Positions 1 through 8,857 of a stretch of 64,000 bases of DNA are shown one piece after another (the stretch's first letter is position 1; each line of letters opens with the position of its first letter). The DNA comes from SZUA-442 sp051011415 (GTDB lineage: Bacteria; Actinomycetota; Acidimicrobiia; Spongiisociales; UBA5794), in the NCBI GenBank assembly GCA_051011415.1, contig JBPCTY010000147.1, positions 1 to 64,000 on the forward strand, read 5' to 3'. The position numbers were made by a program, and so were the translations under genes. The notes beneath the pieces are model-generated. The model saw only the letters and a program-made list of their open reading frames with translations, was not told the DNA's origin and searched no databases.

Positions 1-684
1 GTCCTTGCGGATGCCTGGTCGTACCTGACCTCGTCCGGTAGCGAGCTCGGCGAGATTGTTCTGCTGACCCTGCTCGTGGCTCTGTCAGCAACCGCAATTG
101 GGTGTGCGATCGGAATTCCGATCGGCGTGTGGCTGTCAGAAGCGCGGTTTCGCGGTCGGTCCCTTGTGATGCTTGGCGTCAACGTCGGCATGGGCATTCC
201 TCCGGTACTCGCCGGACTCTTTGTGCTGATTCTGTTGTGGAGCGAAGGGCCACTTGGATGGCTCGATCTTGTCTTCACCCCTGCAGCGATGGTCGGGGTT
301 CAGGCCATCCTTGCCCTCCCGATTGCGATTGGTGTATCGGCGGCTGCAGTCGCAAACCTCGGGTGGTCGGCAAAGGAGCAGGTGCGCGCTCTGGACGTCA
401 CCGGACCAAGCCGGATCTCCCTATTGGCGCGTGAGGCGAGACCTGGCGTGCTTGCAGCAATCGCTGCCGCGTTCGGACGGGTCGTATCAGAGGTCGGTGC
501 GGTTCTGATCGTCGGTGGCAACATCGCTGGGGAGACCAGAGTGCTTACAACGGCGATCGTCCAGGAGAGTCGACAAGCAAGATTTGGAGCGGCCGTAGCG
601 CTTGGCGTTGTCCTGCTGCTCATCTCGATCATCGTGAACGGTGGTATCACTTGGCTCCAGGGATGGGGGAGTGCGCATGACTGA
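1..684 (+). CDS. tupB: Tungstate-type ABC transporter permease, 5' end missing
   Basis: This is the membrane permease of an ABC importer, probably for tungstate, because the two downstream genes look like TupC and TupA. The reading frame is open from base 1, so the true start lies upstream of the window. A GTG at 76 is internal and is unlikely to be the real start. The visible 227 residues alternate hydrophobic segments with short loops. They include the cytoplasmic EAA-like loop (around REARPGVLAAIAAAFGRVVSE) that docks the ATPase. The family is normally about 230 residues, so only a few residues are missing. The stop overlaps the tupC start by eight bases (ATGACTGA, 677-684). The substrate could also be molybdate; the fold alone does not decide. 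Confidence 0.85.
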   Translation, partial: VLADAWSYLTSSGSELGEIVLLTLLVALSATAIGCAIGIPIGVWLSEARFRGRSLVMLGVNVGMGIPPVLAGLFVLILLWSEGPLGWLDLVFTPAAMVGVQAILALPIAIGVSAAAVANLGWSAKEQVRALDVTGPSRISLLAREARPGVLAAIAAAFGRVVSEVGAVLIVGGNIAGETRVLTTAIVQESRQARFGAAVALGVVLLLISIIVNGGITWLQGWGSAHD

Positions 685-1669
685 TCCTCTTGTGTTCTCT
701 GCGACCTTCCCTCCAGACGGAACTGTCCTGAACGATCTCACGATCGCGGTTGAGGCTTCTTCGTCGACCGCGATCTTTGGCCCAAATGGAGCGGGAAAGA
801 CTTCGCTGCTGCGAACGATTGCGGGTGTTATCCCTGGCATCGAACGAGATAGCTCGGTGGCATACCTTCCGCAGCAGCCCCACCTGTTCAGGGGAACGGT
901 GCAACGCAATCTCAATCTTGGTTCGGGGAGTGCCGCATCGGCAGCAAACCTTTGCGCTGCGATGGGTCTCGAGGACGTGCTCGGAAGCGATGTCAGGCAT
1001 CTATCCGGTGGACAGGCCCAGCGAGTGGCACTTGCGCAGGCTTTGAGCGGTTCTCAACCGGTCGTGTTGCTCGATGAACCGCTGGCGCCGATCGACGTCG
1101 TGGATCGAACCGCGGTTGTCAGTGCGATACGCCGAGCAACCGAGGGCAGGGCTCTCATTACCGTGACTCATTCCGCCGATGATGTTGCCCTGCTCGCACG
1201 AGACCTGATCATCCTTGACGATGGACTGGTGCTTCAGCAGGGACCCGTGGCCCAGGTCCTCCGCGAGCCAGCCACGGCAAGGGTTGCTGCGATTGTCGGC
1301 GTCTCGAATGTGTACACAGGGAAGGTGTCGTCCCAGACCGAGGGCGTCGCACAGCTAGCCGTCGGAACCGGAGAGCTGACAGTGGCTTCCAGCGCATCCA
1401 TCGGTACTGAACTCATCATCACGGTGCGTCCGGAGTCTGTCGGTGTCTTCGTCGCCCCTCCACACGATTCCACCTATCGCAACCTTCTTGAAGGCTCGAT
1501 TTCTTCCATTCGCAAGAGGGACTCGCTCGTTGAGATCGGCATAGACGCTTCGCTGCCGATGGTGGCGCTGGTAACTCCAGGTTCGGTCGCCTCCCTCGAT
1601 CTGAGGGAAGGGACCCGAGTCTGGTTTGCGATCAAGACTGCGGCGATTGAGGTTGAGGAAACGGGATGA
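677..1669 (+). CDS. tupC: Tungstate/molybdate-type ABC transporter ATP-binding protein with TOBE domain
   Basis: This is the ATPase that powers the oxyanion importer. It has Walker A GPNGAGKTS (near residue 35), signature LSGGQAQR, Walker B VVLLDEPLAPID and the H-loop region VTHSADD. From about residue 220 a TOBE/Mop-like domain begins (VGVSNVYTG), a module that senses oxyanion in ModC-type ATPases. I chose ATG 677 because it gives a 330-residue protein starting directly at the ABC fold; GTG 671 is a possible alternative. It sits between permease and binding protein with eight- and four-base overlaps, so the three genes are surely co-transcribed. ATPase function is certain; tungstate rather than molybdate rests on the tupA neighbour. 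Confidence 0.88.
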   Translation: MTDPLVFSATFPPDGTVLNDLTIAVEASSSTAIFGPNGAGKTSLLRTIAGVIPGIERDSSVAYLPQQPHLFRGTVQRNLNLGSGSAASAANLCAAMGLEDVLGSDVRHLSGGQAQRVALAQALSGSQPVVLLDEPLAPIDVVDRTAVVSAIRRATEGRALITVTHSADDVALLARDLIILDDGLVLQQGPVAQVLREPATARVAAIVGVSNVYTGKVSSQTEGVAQLAVGTGELTVASSASIGTELIITVRPESVGVFVAPPHDSTYRNLLEGSISSIRKRDSLVEIGIDASLPMVALVTPGSVASLDLREGTRVWFAIKTAAIEVEETG

Positions 1670-2472
1670 GGCGCCTCGTTGCAGGCCTTGCGCTTGTGGT
1701 GGCCGGTGCGACGCTGGCGGGTTGCGGCTCAGATTCAGCGGAGTCGTTTTCCCTTGCGGCCGGCACCTCAGTGGTCGATTCCGGATTCATACGCGAACTC
1801 GTCTCCGAGTACCAGGTGGACCATCCGGATGTCGAGATTTCGGTGATCGGATTGTCGTCGGCCGAGGCGTTTGCCTACGCACGTGCGTACACAGTCGAGG
1901 CGATCATCACGCATGACCGGGTGGGTCTTCGCGAGTATCAGGACCACGACGCGAACGCGGTCAGCTCTGTCCCCTTTGAGAGCTCGTTTGTCCTGGTTGG
2001 ACCCTCGACATCGAGTGTTCGTGCTCCCGGGACCGAATTCAGCAGCATCGTGGATGCGTTTGGGTTCATCGCCTTATCCGGGCAGGAGTTCGTAAGCCGC
2101 GACGATGGCTCCGGAACGAACGTGAGAGAGCTCGAGATTTGGTCCGAAGTGCCTGCCGATCCAACAGCGGAGGAGTGGTACACCCGGACGGGTGCTGGCA
2201 TGGGATCAACGCTCCAGGTAGCTGACCAGCGCGATGCGTGGATCTTGGCAGAGCTTGGGACATTCCTGACAGCCGAACCGGTGCTCGGTATCAGCGTCCA
2301 ATCACTGGGGTCAAACGAGATGCTCGACAATCCCTATGACCTCACCGTTGTGGGTCTGCACAAGGGGCCTGCGCTTGCATTTGCCCGTTGGCTCTCTTCT
2401 GAAGATGGCGCCGCAGCCATCGGTCGTGCCAATGATCGGTTGTTTGGCAAGCCGGTGTACGTCGTACCGTAA
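1666..2472 (+). CDS. tupA: Tungstate-binding lipoprotein (TupA-like)
   Basis: This is the extracellular substrate-binding component. The N-terminus is a lipoprotein signal with lipobox LAGC (Cys20), so the mature protein is anchored to the outer face of the membrane. Two stretches match the TupA family: FVLVGPSTSS (family form F-x-I-V-G-P) and FVSRDDGSGTNVRELEIW (family form SRGDxSGTHxxE..W), which contribute to oxyanion binding. Position 94-ish THDR replaces the usual H-rich motif. It overlaps tupC by ATGA and is the last gene of the unit. In many tup operons the binding protein comes first; here it comes last. Length 268 residues is normal. Confidence 0.82.
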   Translation: MRRLVAGLALVVAGATLAGCGSDSAESFSLAAGTSVVDSGFIRELVSEYQVDHPDVEISVIGLSSAEAFAYARAYTVEAIITHDRVGLREYQDHDANAVSSVPFESSFVLVGPSTSSVRAPGTEFSSIVDAFGFIALSGQEFVSRDDGSGTNVRELEIWSEVPADPTAEEWYTRTGAGMGSTLQVADQRDAWILAELGTFLTAEPVLGISVQSLGSNEMLDNPYDLTVVGLHKGPALAFARWLSSEDGAAAIGRANDRLFGKPVYVVP

Positions 2473-2500
2473 GCTCCCGTCTACCCCTGAGAAGTTGAGA

Positions 2501-4099
2501 ATGACGAACGAATCCAACGGGCCGATCAAGGTTGTGATTGCCGAGACCATCGCACAAGAGGGTGTGGATGCGCTGACTTCAACGTGCGAGGTGGTGGATC
2601 TCGTCGGTGCAGAACGTGGCGACGTTGTGGCCGCCATGTCGGACGCATCGGCGATCATCGTCCGATCGGCGACCAAGGTCGATCGCGAGATGATTGATGC
2701 TGCTCCTCGACTGAGAGTGATCGGTCGAGCGGGTATCGGCACAGACAACATCGATGTTGAGGCCGCAACCGAGCGAGGGATCATGGTCGTCAACGCGCCC
2801 CACGCCAACACGATCAGCGCTGCGGAGCACACCATGGCCCTGATCCTCGCCCAGGCACGGAGGGTTGCTGAGGCGGACCGGAGCCTCAGGGGAGGCAAGT
2901 GGGAGCGAAGCAGCTTTCAAGGCGTGGAGCTCCACGGCAAGACCCTTGGCGTTCTGGGACTCGGCAAGATCGGCACGCTTGTTGCGCAACGAGCCTCCGC
3001 CTTCGGCATGCGAATCATTGCCTTCGATCCATACGTCAGTGAAGACCGCGCCCGCCGGCTTGGCATCGAGATGATGAGTCTGGAAGAGGTTCTCGCCATT
3101 TCCGACATCATCACCGTGCACCTGCCGCGCACTCCCAAGACCGAGAACCTGATCAATGCCGAAGCCATAGACGGCATGAAGCAAGGTTCCCGGGTCGTCA
3201 ACGTCGCGAGAGGGGGCATCGTCAATGAACAGGACCTCGCCGATGCGGTCTCTTCGGGGAGGCTCGGAGGGGCAGCGGTTGACGTGTTCGATACTGAACC
3301 CACGACGGACAGCCCGCTCTTTGCCGTGCCGCAGATCACTGTGACACCGCACCTCGGTGCGAGCACAAAGGAAGCGCAAGGCAAGGCGGGTATCGCTGTT
3401 GCCGAGTCCGTGGCAGCCGCACTTCAAGGTGATCTGGTGCTCAGCGCAGTGAATCTGGACCTCGGGCCCGCCGTGTCGGCCAGAGTGCTCCCCTTCATTG
3501 ATCTCGCCGAAAACCTCGGCAAGATATTCACGGCGATCTCAAGAGGCTTGCCTTCCGAGCTGATTGTGACCGTTCGAGGCGACCTAGCGGAGGAACCTAC
3601 GAAGCCGCTTGCACTGTCGGCGCTCAAAGGAGCCCTTGCGTCGAGCAGTGAAGTCGCCGTGTCCTACGTGAACACACCGTTGATCGCTGAAGCACGAGGA
3701 GTGTCTGTTATCGAGGAGTCCCAGATCGAAATCGATGACTATCAGTCAACGGTTCGCATCAGCGGCACGGTCGACGGCGTACAGCGCACGGTGGCTGGCA
3801 CGGTCATGGCGCGCAAGGGTCCGGTTCTGGTCGGGCTTGAGGGATACGCCATTGAGGTGCCGCTTACCCGCTACATGTTGCTCGTCAGGAATGCCGACGT
3901 CCCTGGCTGCATCGGGAGGGTGGGCACCTACCTCGGCGAGATCGGCAACAACATCGCCGACATGGTGGTGGGTCGCGGTCCGGATGATGAAGCAGCCATG
4001 ATGGGGATCGCGTTGGATGGACCGCTCGGTTCGTCCGGGCTTGAAGGTTTGCTTGCACTCGAAGGCATCGAAGCAGCACGGTTCGTGGACCTCAGCTAG
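2501..4099 (+). CDS. serA: D-3-phosphoglycerate dehydrogenase
   Basis: This enzyme oxidises 3-phosphoglycerate to 3-phosphohydroxypyruvate, the first step of serine synthesis, in the cytoplasm. ATG 2501 gives 532 residues, the usual size of the long actinobacterial form; an open frame further upstream overlaps tupA and was rejected. The Rossmann motif GLGKIG is at 153-158, with NAD-binding Asp176. The catalytic set is Arg237 (VARGGIV), Glu266 (DTEP) and His284 (TPHLG). An intervening ASB domain occupies roughly 310-450. A C-terminal ACT domain (YMLLVRNADVPGCIGRVG) provides the expected site for serine feedback inhibition. It lies 28 bases after tupA and may be read from the same transcript or its own promoter. 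Confidence 0.95.
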   Translation: MTNESNGPIKVVIAETIAQEGVDALTSTCEVVDLVGAERGDVVAAMSDASAIIVRSATKVDREMIDAAPRLRVIGRAGIGTDNIDVEAATERGIMVVNAPHANTISAAEHTMALILAQARRVAEADRSLRGGKWERSSFQGVELHGKTLGVLGLGKIGTLVAQRASAFGMRIIAFDPYVSEDRARRLGIEMMSLEEVLAISDIITVHLPRTPKTENLINAEAIDGMKQGSRVVNVARGGIVNEQDLADAVSSGRLGGAAVDVFDTEPTTDSPLFAVPQITVTPHLGASTKEAQGKAGIAVAESVAAALQGDLVLSAVNLDLGPAVSARVLPFIDLAENLGKIFTAISRGLPSELIVTVRGDLAEEPTKPLALSALKGALASSSEVAVSYVNTPLIAEARGVSVIEESQIEIDDYQSTVRISGTVDGVQRTVAGTVMARKGPVLVGLEGYAIEVPLTRYMLLVRNADVPGCIGRVGTYLGEIGNNIADMVVGRGPDDEAAMMGIALDGPLGSSGLEGLLALEGIEAARFVDLS

Positions 4100-4126
4100 C
4101 GCAACCAGGGGCTGCCGGTGCACCTG

Positions 4127-4576
4127 CTACAAAATCCACCACGTGAGCCAACCGGCAGCGAGACCATAGAGCCCGGCGACGACGTCGTCCATAGTGATGC
4201 CGACGGCACCCGGCAGCTTCTCGGCCTGCGGAACGCCCGGCAACACTTTGAAGATGTCGGCGAGCCGTGCCACTGCGACTGCGACGAGCCATGGCCAGCC
4301 AGCAAGCCCGATCACTGCGATGAAGGTGCCAGCCATCTCATCGATCACAATCCATCCAGGATCGGCGTGGTCGTCGGCAAATGGTTTGGCTGACCAAAGA
4401 GAGAGACCGCAGAACAGCGCAAACACCGCCACGTGGAGCCATGGTGATTGGTTCCACCACAGCAGTCCCATGGCTGCAGCGAGAACCGCTCCAAATGTGC
4501 CAGCGCCATTGTCCGATCCCCACAATCGTCCCGGTATGAGGCCGACGAAGAATCCAGATGCCACAAATCGATGCAT
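4127..4576 (-). CDS. pgpA: Phosphatidylglycerophosphatase A
   Basis: PgpA removes the phosphate from phosphatidylglycerol-phosphate to make phosphatidylglycerol in the membrane. The 149-residue protein has several hydrophobic segments. It carries the family signature around PGWIVIDEMAG and the later LPGAVGITMDDVVAGL, whose acidic residues bind Mg2+. Length fits the family (about 150-170). It is convergent to serA with 27 bases between stops and divergent from the S9 peptidase, so it is probably monocistronic. Confidence 0.88.
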   Translation of the reverse strand: MHRFVASGFFVGLIPGRLWGSDNGAGTFGAVLAAAMGLLWWNQSPWLHVAVFALFCGLSLWSAKPFADDHADPGWIVIDEMAGTFIAVIGLAGWPWLVAVAVARLADIFKVLPGVPQAEKLPGAVGITMDDVVAGLYGLAAGWLTWWIL

Positions 4577-4665
4577 GAGTCGGCACCCTATCGAATCCGC
4601 GGGAGCAGCGAGGGTGGTGACAACGACCGATGTACCGTTCGGTCGCTCGACACGGGAGAATGCAG

Positions 4666-6573
4666 ATGCGTCCAGATCAACTTGGTGACTTCAAGGTTCC
4701 GAGTGATAGTTTCCTCCACCCTGATGGGGTGCAGGTCGTCTTCACAGTCACTCAAATGAACCTTGAAGAAGATCGGTATGAGTCCTCGATCTGGCTCTTC
4801 GACGGAAGCTCGGCTCGTCGTCTGACATCCGGTGTCGGCGATCGATCACCCAGGTGGTCACCGGACGGCCAAACACTTGCGTTCCTCCGGAAGGGCGACG
4901 GTGAGCAGGACAAGCCACAACTCGCCCTCTTGCCCGTTGCTGGCGGCGAGGCAAGGACCGTTACCGACTGCGCCCTTGGGGTGTCATCGATTGAATGGTC
5001 CCCCGATGGCACTCGGATTCTGTGCGGTGTTGCCGAGTACATCGACGGTTTCGAGGATGAAGAGGAGCGTGCCAGGGCACCTCGCCGCATCACCCACGTT
5101 TCGTTCCGGTTCGACAATGTCGGCTGGACCTACAACGTGCGGACGCACCTCTCGGTGTTCGATGTGGCATCGGAAGAGATCACCCAACTCACGTCGGGTG
5201 ATCTCAACGAGACGGGAGCGTCGTGGAGCCCTGACAGCAACACGGTCGTGTACCTCACCGAGCATCCCGACCAACGGTGGCTTTACCCCCGCAATACGGT
5301 GGCCACGGTCCCGGCTGCTGGCGGGCAGTCTGAGCCCGTCACGGAACCGGGGATGTTCGGTTGGGCAGGGTTTGATCCATCGGGAACTCTCTACGTCATC
5401 GGTGTAGAGACCGAAGTTCACTCGCTCAACGCAGCTCCGCTGCAGCGCGTGTCCGACGCAGGCCTCGTACGACTGACGGATCTCGACCGCAATCTTGCCC
5501 CTGGGCATCCACCCGGCAGATTGGCCAAGCCAAGATTCCTTGCCGACGGGTCGATGACGTGCGTCCTGGAGGATCGAGGGATGCAAAGAGTGATCCACAT
5601 CTCGCCCGATGGTGCCGTAACCGACGTGGTTGGCGGTCCTCGCCTGATCACGGGTTGGGATCCGACCGGCGACGGGACGTCGGCTGCCTTTACCGCAACA
5701 GATCCGACACAGCCCGGCGAGCTGTTCTGGTGGGATGGTGCAACAGAAACACAACTGACCGATTTGAACGATGGTTTTGCCGAGCAGGCGGGACTCGTTG
5801 TTCCCGAGGAATTCACCTACGAGTCTGATGGAAACGAGATCCATGGCTGGGTACTCCTGCCCGAAGGTGATGAGGATGTTCCGCTTCTCTTCAACATCCA
5901 CGGCGGTCCAGCCACCCAGTACGGGTGGGGCTTCTTCGACGAATTCCAGGTGTACGTTGGTGCCGGTTATGGCGTCGTTGGCGTGAACCCGCGAGGTTCT
6001 TCCGGCTACGGAGATGACCACACCAATGTTCCCGTCGGCAGGTGGGCCGAAGATGTCCCACCAGACCAAGCAGACCTCAAGCTCGCCCCGTATGCGGCAG
6101 CCGAACAGTTCCCGCGGTTGGATACCGATCGCATGGGAATCATGGGTGGGTCATACGGAGGTGTATCGACAGTCCTCATCACCTCCATGGATCAGAGCTA
6201 CAAGTCGGCGGTCGCCGAACGAGGTGTCTACAACTGGCAGACAATGGCCGGAACCAGCGATATTCCTTGGTTCATCTCGCTCTACGGATTCGATGACATC
6301 CCCGAGGGCTACCAAGGCCTGTGGGATGCAAGCCCTCTTGCTCGAGCGCACAAGATCACAACACCGACGCTGGTAATCCACTCCGAGACCGACTACCGAT
6401 GCCACGTCGAGCAAGGACAGCAGTTGTTCACGTTGCTGTACCGGCAAGGTGTCGACACCGAACTCCTTCTGTTTCCGGCTGGGGAGGGTCACGAACTGTC
6501 CCGTAGCGGTACGCCAAAACATCGAGCTGAGCGATTCGATTCAGTGCTGGCGTGGCACGGTGATCGTCTGTGA
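4666..6573 (+). CDS. S9-family serine peptidase (acylaminoacyl-peptidase/prolyl oligopeptidase type)
   Basis: This is a cytoplasmic oligopeptidase of the S9C type. The first ~370 residues are a beta-propeller with repeated S-P-D-G blades (WSPDGQT, WSPDGTR, WSPDSNT). The C-terminal third is an alpha/beta hydrolase. The catalytic triad is visible: Ser496 in GGSYGG, Asp576 in SETDYRCH and His609 in AGEGHEL; the oxyanion motif HGGPATQYGW lies upstream. ATG 4666 is preferred because GGGAGA lies six bases before it; ATG 4660 and 4630 are alternatives. There is no signal peptide. The exact peptide preference cannot be read from sequence. Residues 440-455 (VPPDQADLKLAPYAAAE) look somewhat unlike the usual propeller-hydrolase linker. 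Confidence 0.88.
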   Translation: MRPDQLGDFKVPSDSFLHPDGVQVVFTVTQMNLEEDRYESSIWLFDGSSARRLTSGVGDRSPRWSPDGQTLAFLRKGDGEQDKPQLALLPVAGGEARTVTDCALGVSSIEWSPDGTRILCGVAEYIDGFEDEEERARAPRRITHVSFRFDNVGWTYNVRTHLSVFDVASEEITQLTSGDLNETGASWSPDSNTVVYLTEHPDQRWLYPRNTVATVPAAGGQSEPVTEPGMFGWAGFDPSGTLYVIGVETEVHSLNAAPLQRVSDAGLVRLTDLDRNLAPGHPPGRLAKPRFLADGSMTCVLEDRGMQRVIHISPDGAVTDVVGGPRLITGWDPTGDGTSAAFTATDPTQPGELFWWDGATETQLTDLNDGFAEQAGLVVPEEFTYESDGNEIHGWVLLPEGDEDVPLLFNIHGGPATQYGWGFFDEFQVYVGAGYGVVGVNPRGSSGYGDDHTNVPVGRWAEDVPPDQADLKLAPYAAAEQFPRLDTDRMGIMGGSYGGVSTVLITSMDQSYKSAVAERGVYNWQTMAGTSDIPWFISLYGFDDIPEGYQGLWDASPLARAHKITTPTLVIHSETDYRCHVEQGQQLFTLLYRQGVDTELLLFPAGEGHELSRSGTPKHRAERFDSVLAWHGDRL

Positions 6574-6615
6574 TTGCGAGACACCGAAGCATCTCCATCG
6601 TGCCAAACTAGGGCT

Positions 6616-7530
6616 ATGAACCCCACCGAACACATCTGGATGGACGGGAAGCTCGTTCCTTGGGACGACGCAACCGTTCACGTTCTGGTCCATGGCCTTC
6701 ACTACGGCACAGGTGCCTTTGAAGGCATCCGCGCCTACGACACACCAAACGGTCCGGCCGTATTCCGGCTCACGGATCACATGGAACGTCTGCGTCGCTC
6801 TACCAAGGCGCTCGGTATCCCCTTTGAATACGAGGTGCCAGAGCTCGTCGAGGCAGCCAAGCTCACCATCAGCGAGAACGGCTTGCGGTCCGGCTACATC
6901 CGTCCGGTCACCTTCTACGGAACTGGCTCGATGGGTCTCAATCCAGCAGGCGCATCGGTGCACATGGTGATTGCAGCGTGGGAGTGGGGCGCCTACCTCG
7001 GCGAGGAGGGCGTGCAGAACGGCATCAGGGTTGCCGTCTCGTCCTGGCGCCGAATTGGCCAGAACGCCTTCATGCCAGACGCCAAAGGAACGGGCGGCTA
7101 CATGAACTCGGTCCTTGCAAAGACCGCAGCAATCAATGCTGGCTACGACGAGGCACTGCTTCTGAATACTGACGGGCTGATCGCTGAGGGATCCGGCGAG
7201 AACCTGTTCATGGTTCGTAACGGTGTACTCCACACACCGCCGACTTCGGCAGGCGCACTCGACGGCCTCACCCGTGATTCCGTGTACACACTTCTTGTTG
7301 AGGACGGGTACACGATCAAGGAGTCACAGATCACCAGAACCGATCTGTACTACGCCGACGAGGTGTTCTTCACAGGTACTGCAGCCGAGGTGACGCCGGT
7401 GCGCGAGATTGACGACCGCGACGTCGGCGACGGCAAGCCTGGCCCTGTCACACGGCGAGCACAGGAGCTGTACATGGGCACGGTCAAGGGCGAGTTGGAC
7501 ACCCATCCGGAGTGGCTTGAGTACGTCTGA
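6616..7530 (+). CDS. ilvE: Branched-chain amino acid aminotransferase
   Basis: IlvE is a PLP enzyme that transfers amino groups between glutamate and the oxo-acids of valine, leucine and isoleucine. The 304-residue protein is a fold-type IV aminotransferase. The PLP lysine is Lys157 (DAKGTGGYMNS), followed by the cofactor-binding EGSGENLF and the phosphate-binding FFTGTAAEV. ATG 6616 was chosen because it begins at the conserved WMDGKLVPW; an in-frame start at 6574 would add non-conserved residues. It heads a tight run with the thioesterase, FAH hydrolase, gltX and VOC genes. D-amino acid aminotransferase or aminodeoxychorismate lyase are less likely at this length and with these motifs. Confidence 0.92.
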   Translation: MNPTEHIWMDGKLVPWDDATVHVLVHGLHYGTGAFEGIRAYDTPNGPAVFRLTDHMERLRRSTKALGIPFEYEVPELVEAAKLTISENGLRSGYIRPVTFYGTGSMGLNPAGASVHMVIAAWEWGAYLGEEGVQNGIRVAVSSWRRIGQNAFMPDAKGTGGYMNSVLAKTAAINAGYDEALLLNTDGLIAEGSGENLFMVRNGVLHTPPTSAGALDGLTRDSVYTLLVEDGYTIKESQITRTDLYYADEVFFTGTAAEVTPVREIDDRDVGDGKPGPVTRRAQELYMGTVKGELDTHPEWLEYV

Positions 7531-8077
7531 GCACGGATCATCGACGAGTTACCGCTACCTGAGCGGTGAACGCGTAGGTTTCGAAGCTGCGGTGTCGTCG
7601 CTCGCCGGAACGCACACCCCATATTGCTGGGGGTGCGGACCGGAAGCCAAAGAAGGGCTAGGCCTGCGGCCGGAACTCGATGGCACTGATGTCGTCGCAG
7701 ATCTCATGTTCGCTCCGCGATTCGAGGGAGGACCTGGGACGGTCCATGGTGGAGCGATCGCAGCCTTCATGGACGACATCCTCGGCTACGTCCCGGTTGC
7801 TTTCGGCGCCCCTGGCGTCACCGCGACGCTGGAGACCAACTTTCGGCTGCCGGTTCCCCTTGGTGTTCACGTCACGGGACGAGCATGGCTCTCACGGGTC
7901 GAAGGGCGGAAGATGTGGGCCGAAGGAGTCATAGAAGCGGACGGAGATGTCCTCGTGGAATCATCCGCCATGTTCGTTGCGATTGATCCATCTCACTATC
8001 AGGATGTGATCGCTGGCCTCACGGACGAACAACGGCGACGCAACATCACCTACCGTTCCGGCGACTACTACCCCTGA
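7517..8077 (+). CDS. PaaI-type hotdog thioesterase
   Basis: This is a hotdog-fold acyl-CoA thioesterase of about 186 residues. The diagnostic GTVHGGAIAAFMDDIL carries the family G-x-x-H-G-G and the acidic helix residue of the active site. The leading CWGCGPEAKEGLGL is typical of the subgroup often named PaaI or UPF0152-like. The start is uncertain. TTG 7517 overlaps the end of ilvE by 14 bases and has GGAG four bases upstream; a later GTG near 7592 is the main alternative. No specific acyl-CoA can be assigned. Its neighbours (branched-chain aminotransferase, FAH hydrolase) suggest a link to branched or aromatic acid metabolism, which is only inference. Confidence 0.8.
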   Translation: MSTSEHGSSTSYRYLSGERVGFEAAVSSLAGTHTPYCWGCGPEAKEGLGLRPELDGTDVVADLMFAPRFEGGPGTVHGGAIAAFMDDILGYVPVAFGAPGVTATLETNFRLPVPLGVHVTGRAWLSRVEGRKMWAEGVIEADGDVLVESSAMFVAIDPSHYQDVIAGLTDEQRRRNITYRSGDYYP

Positions 8078-8092
8078 TCACAGGACGACGGC

Positions 8093-8857
8093 ATGAAGAT
8101 TGTTCGCATCGATGCGGAAGCTGATGACATCACCTACGGCACGGTTGAGCCCGATGGGATCCGGCTGTACCACGGTTCACCCTTCTTCCACTGGGAGCGA
8201 TCGGAGACGGTGCTCCCCATCACGGAAGTCAAACTGCTGGCCCCGGTGATCCCGACCAAAGTCGTCGCAGTCGGGAAGAACTATGTAGACCACGCCGCAG
8301 AGATGGACTCCGAGGTTCCAGAATCCCCGATCATCTTCCTCAAACCGCCGACCACCGTTATCGGTCCGATGGCACCCATACGCCTCCCACGCGAGTCGAC
8401 CGAGGTGCACCACGAAGCCGAGCTAGCGATCGTGATCGGCAAGGTCGCACGAAACGTTGCTCCGGAGGACGCGGCCCAACACATCCTCGGCTACACAGCG
8501 GCGAACGATGTCACCGCACGGGACCTGCAACGATCGGACGGTCAGTGGACGAGAGCGAAGGGCTTCGACACTTTCTGCCCTCTCGGTCCTGCGATCGACA
8601 CCGAATTCGATCCGAATGAGGGTCAAGCGATCACCTGCTCGGTCAATGATCAGCTGCGACAGGACGGCAATACAGGGGATCTGGTGTTCGGTGTTGCAGA
8701 TCTCGTCGCCTTCGTCTCGTCGGTGATGACGTTGCTGCCCGGCGATGTGATCCTGACCGGCACTCCCGCAGGCGTTGGCCCAATCGCTGCCGGGGATCGG
8801 GTCGAGGTTGAGATCGACGGAATCGGTGTGCTGTTCAACCCGGTGGTGGCAACATGA
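8093..8857 (+). CDS. Fumarylacetoacetate hydrolase (FAH) family protein
   Basis: Members of this family are Mg2+-dependent hydrolases, decarboxylases or tautomerases of short oxo-acids. The 254-residue protein has the small N-terminal domain and then the FAH core beginning KVVAVGKNYVDHAAEM. The metal ligands are in HHEAELAIVIG (two Glu) and ANDVTARDLQ (Asp). Substrate loops RAKGFDTFCPLGP and GDVILTGTPAGVGP are intact. Oxaloacetate decarboxylase, acylpyruvase or 5-carboxymethyl-2-hydroxymuconate isomerase activity are all possible; sequence alone does not choose. Its stop overlaps gltX by ATGA. Confidence 0.88.
   Translation: MKIVRIDAEADDITYGTVEPDGIRLYHGSPFFHWERSETVLPITEVKLLAPVIPTKVVAVGKNYVDHAAEMDSEVPESPIIFLKPPTTVIGPMAPIRLPRESTEVHHEAELAIVIGKVARNVAPEDAAQHILGYTAANDVTARDLQRSDGQWTRAKGFDTFCPLGPAIDTEFDPNEGQAITCSVNDQLRQDGNTGDLVFGVADLVAFVSSVMTLLPGDVILTGTPAGVGPIAAGDRVEVEIDGIGVLFNPVVAT

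Noticed and set aside
4984..6069. Long open frame (361 codons) on the minus strand
   Set aside because: It is antisense to the S9 peptidase, which has a full catalytic triad. The antisense translation has no recognisable domain and is typical of high-GC shadow frames.
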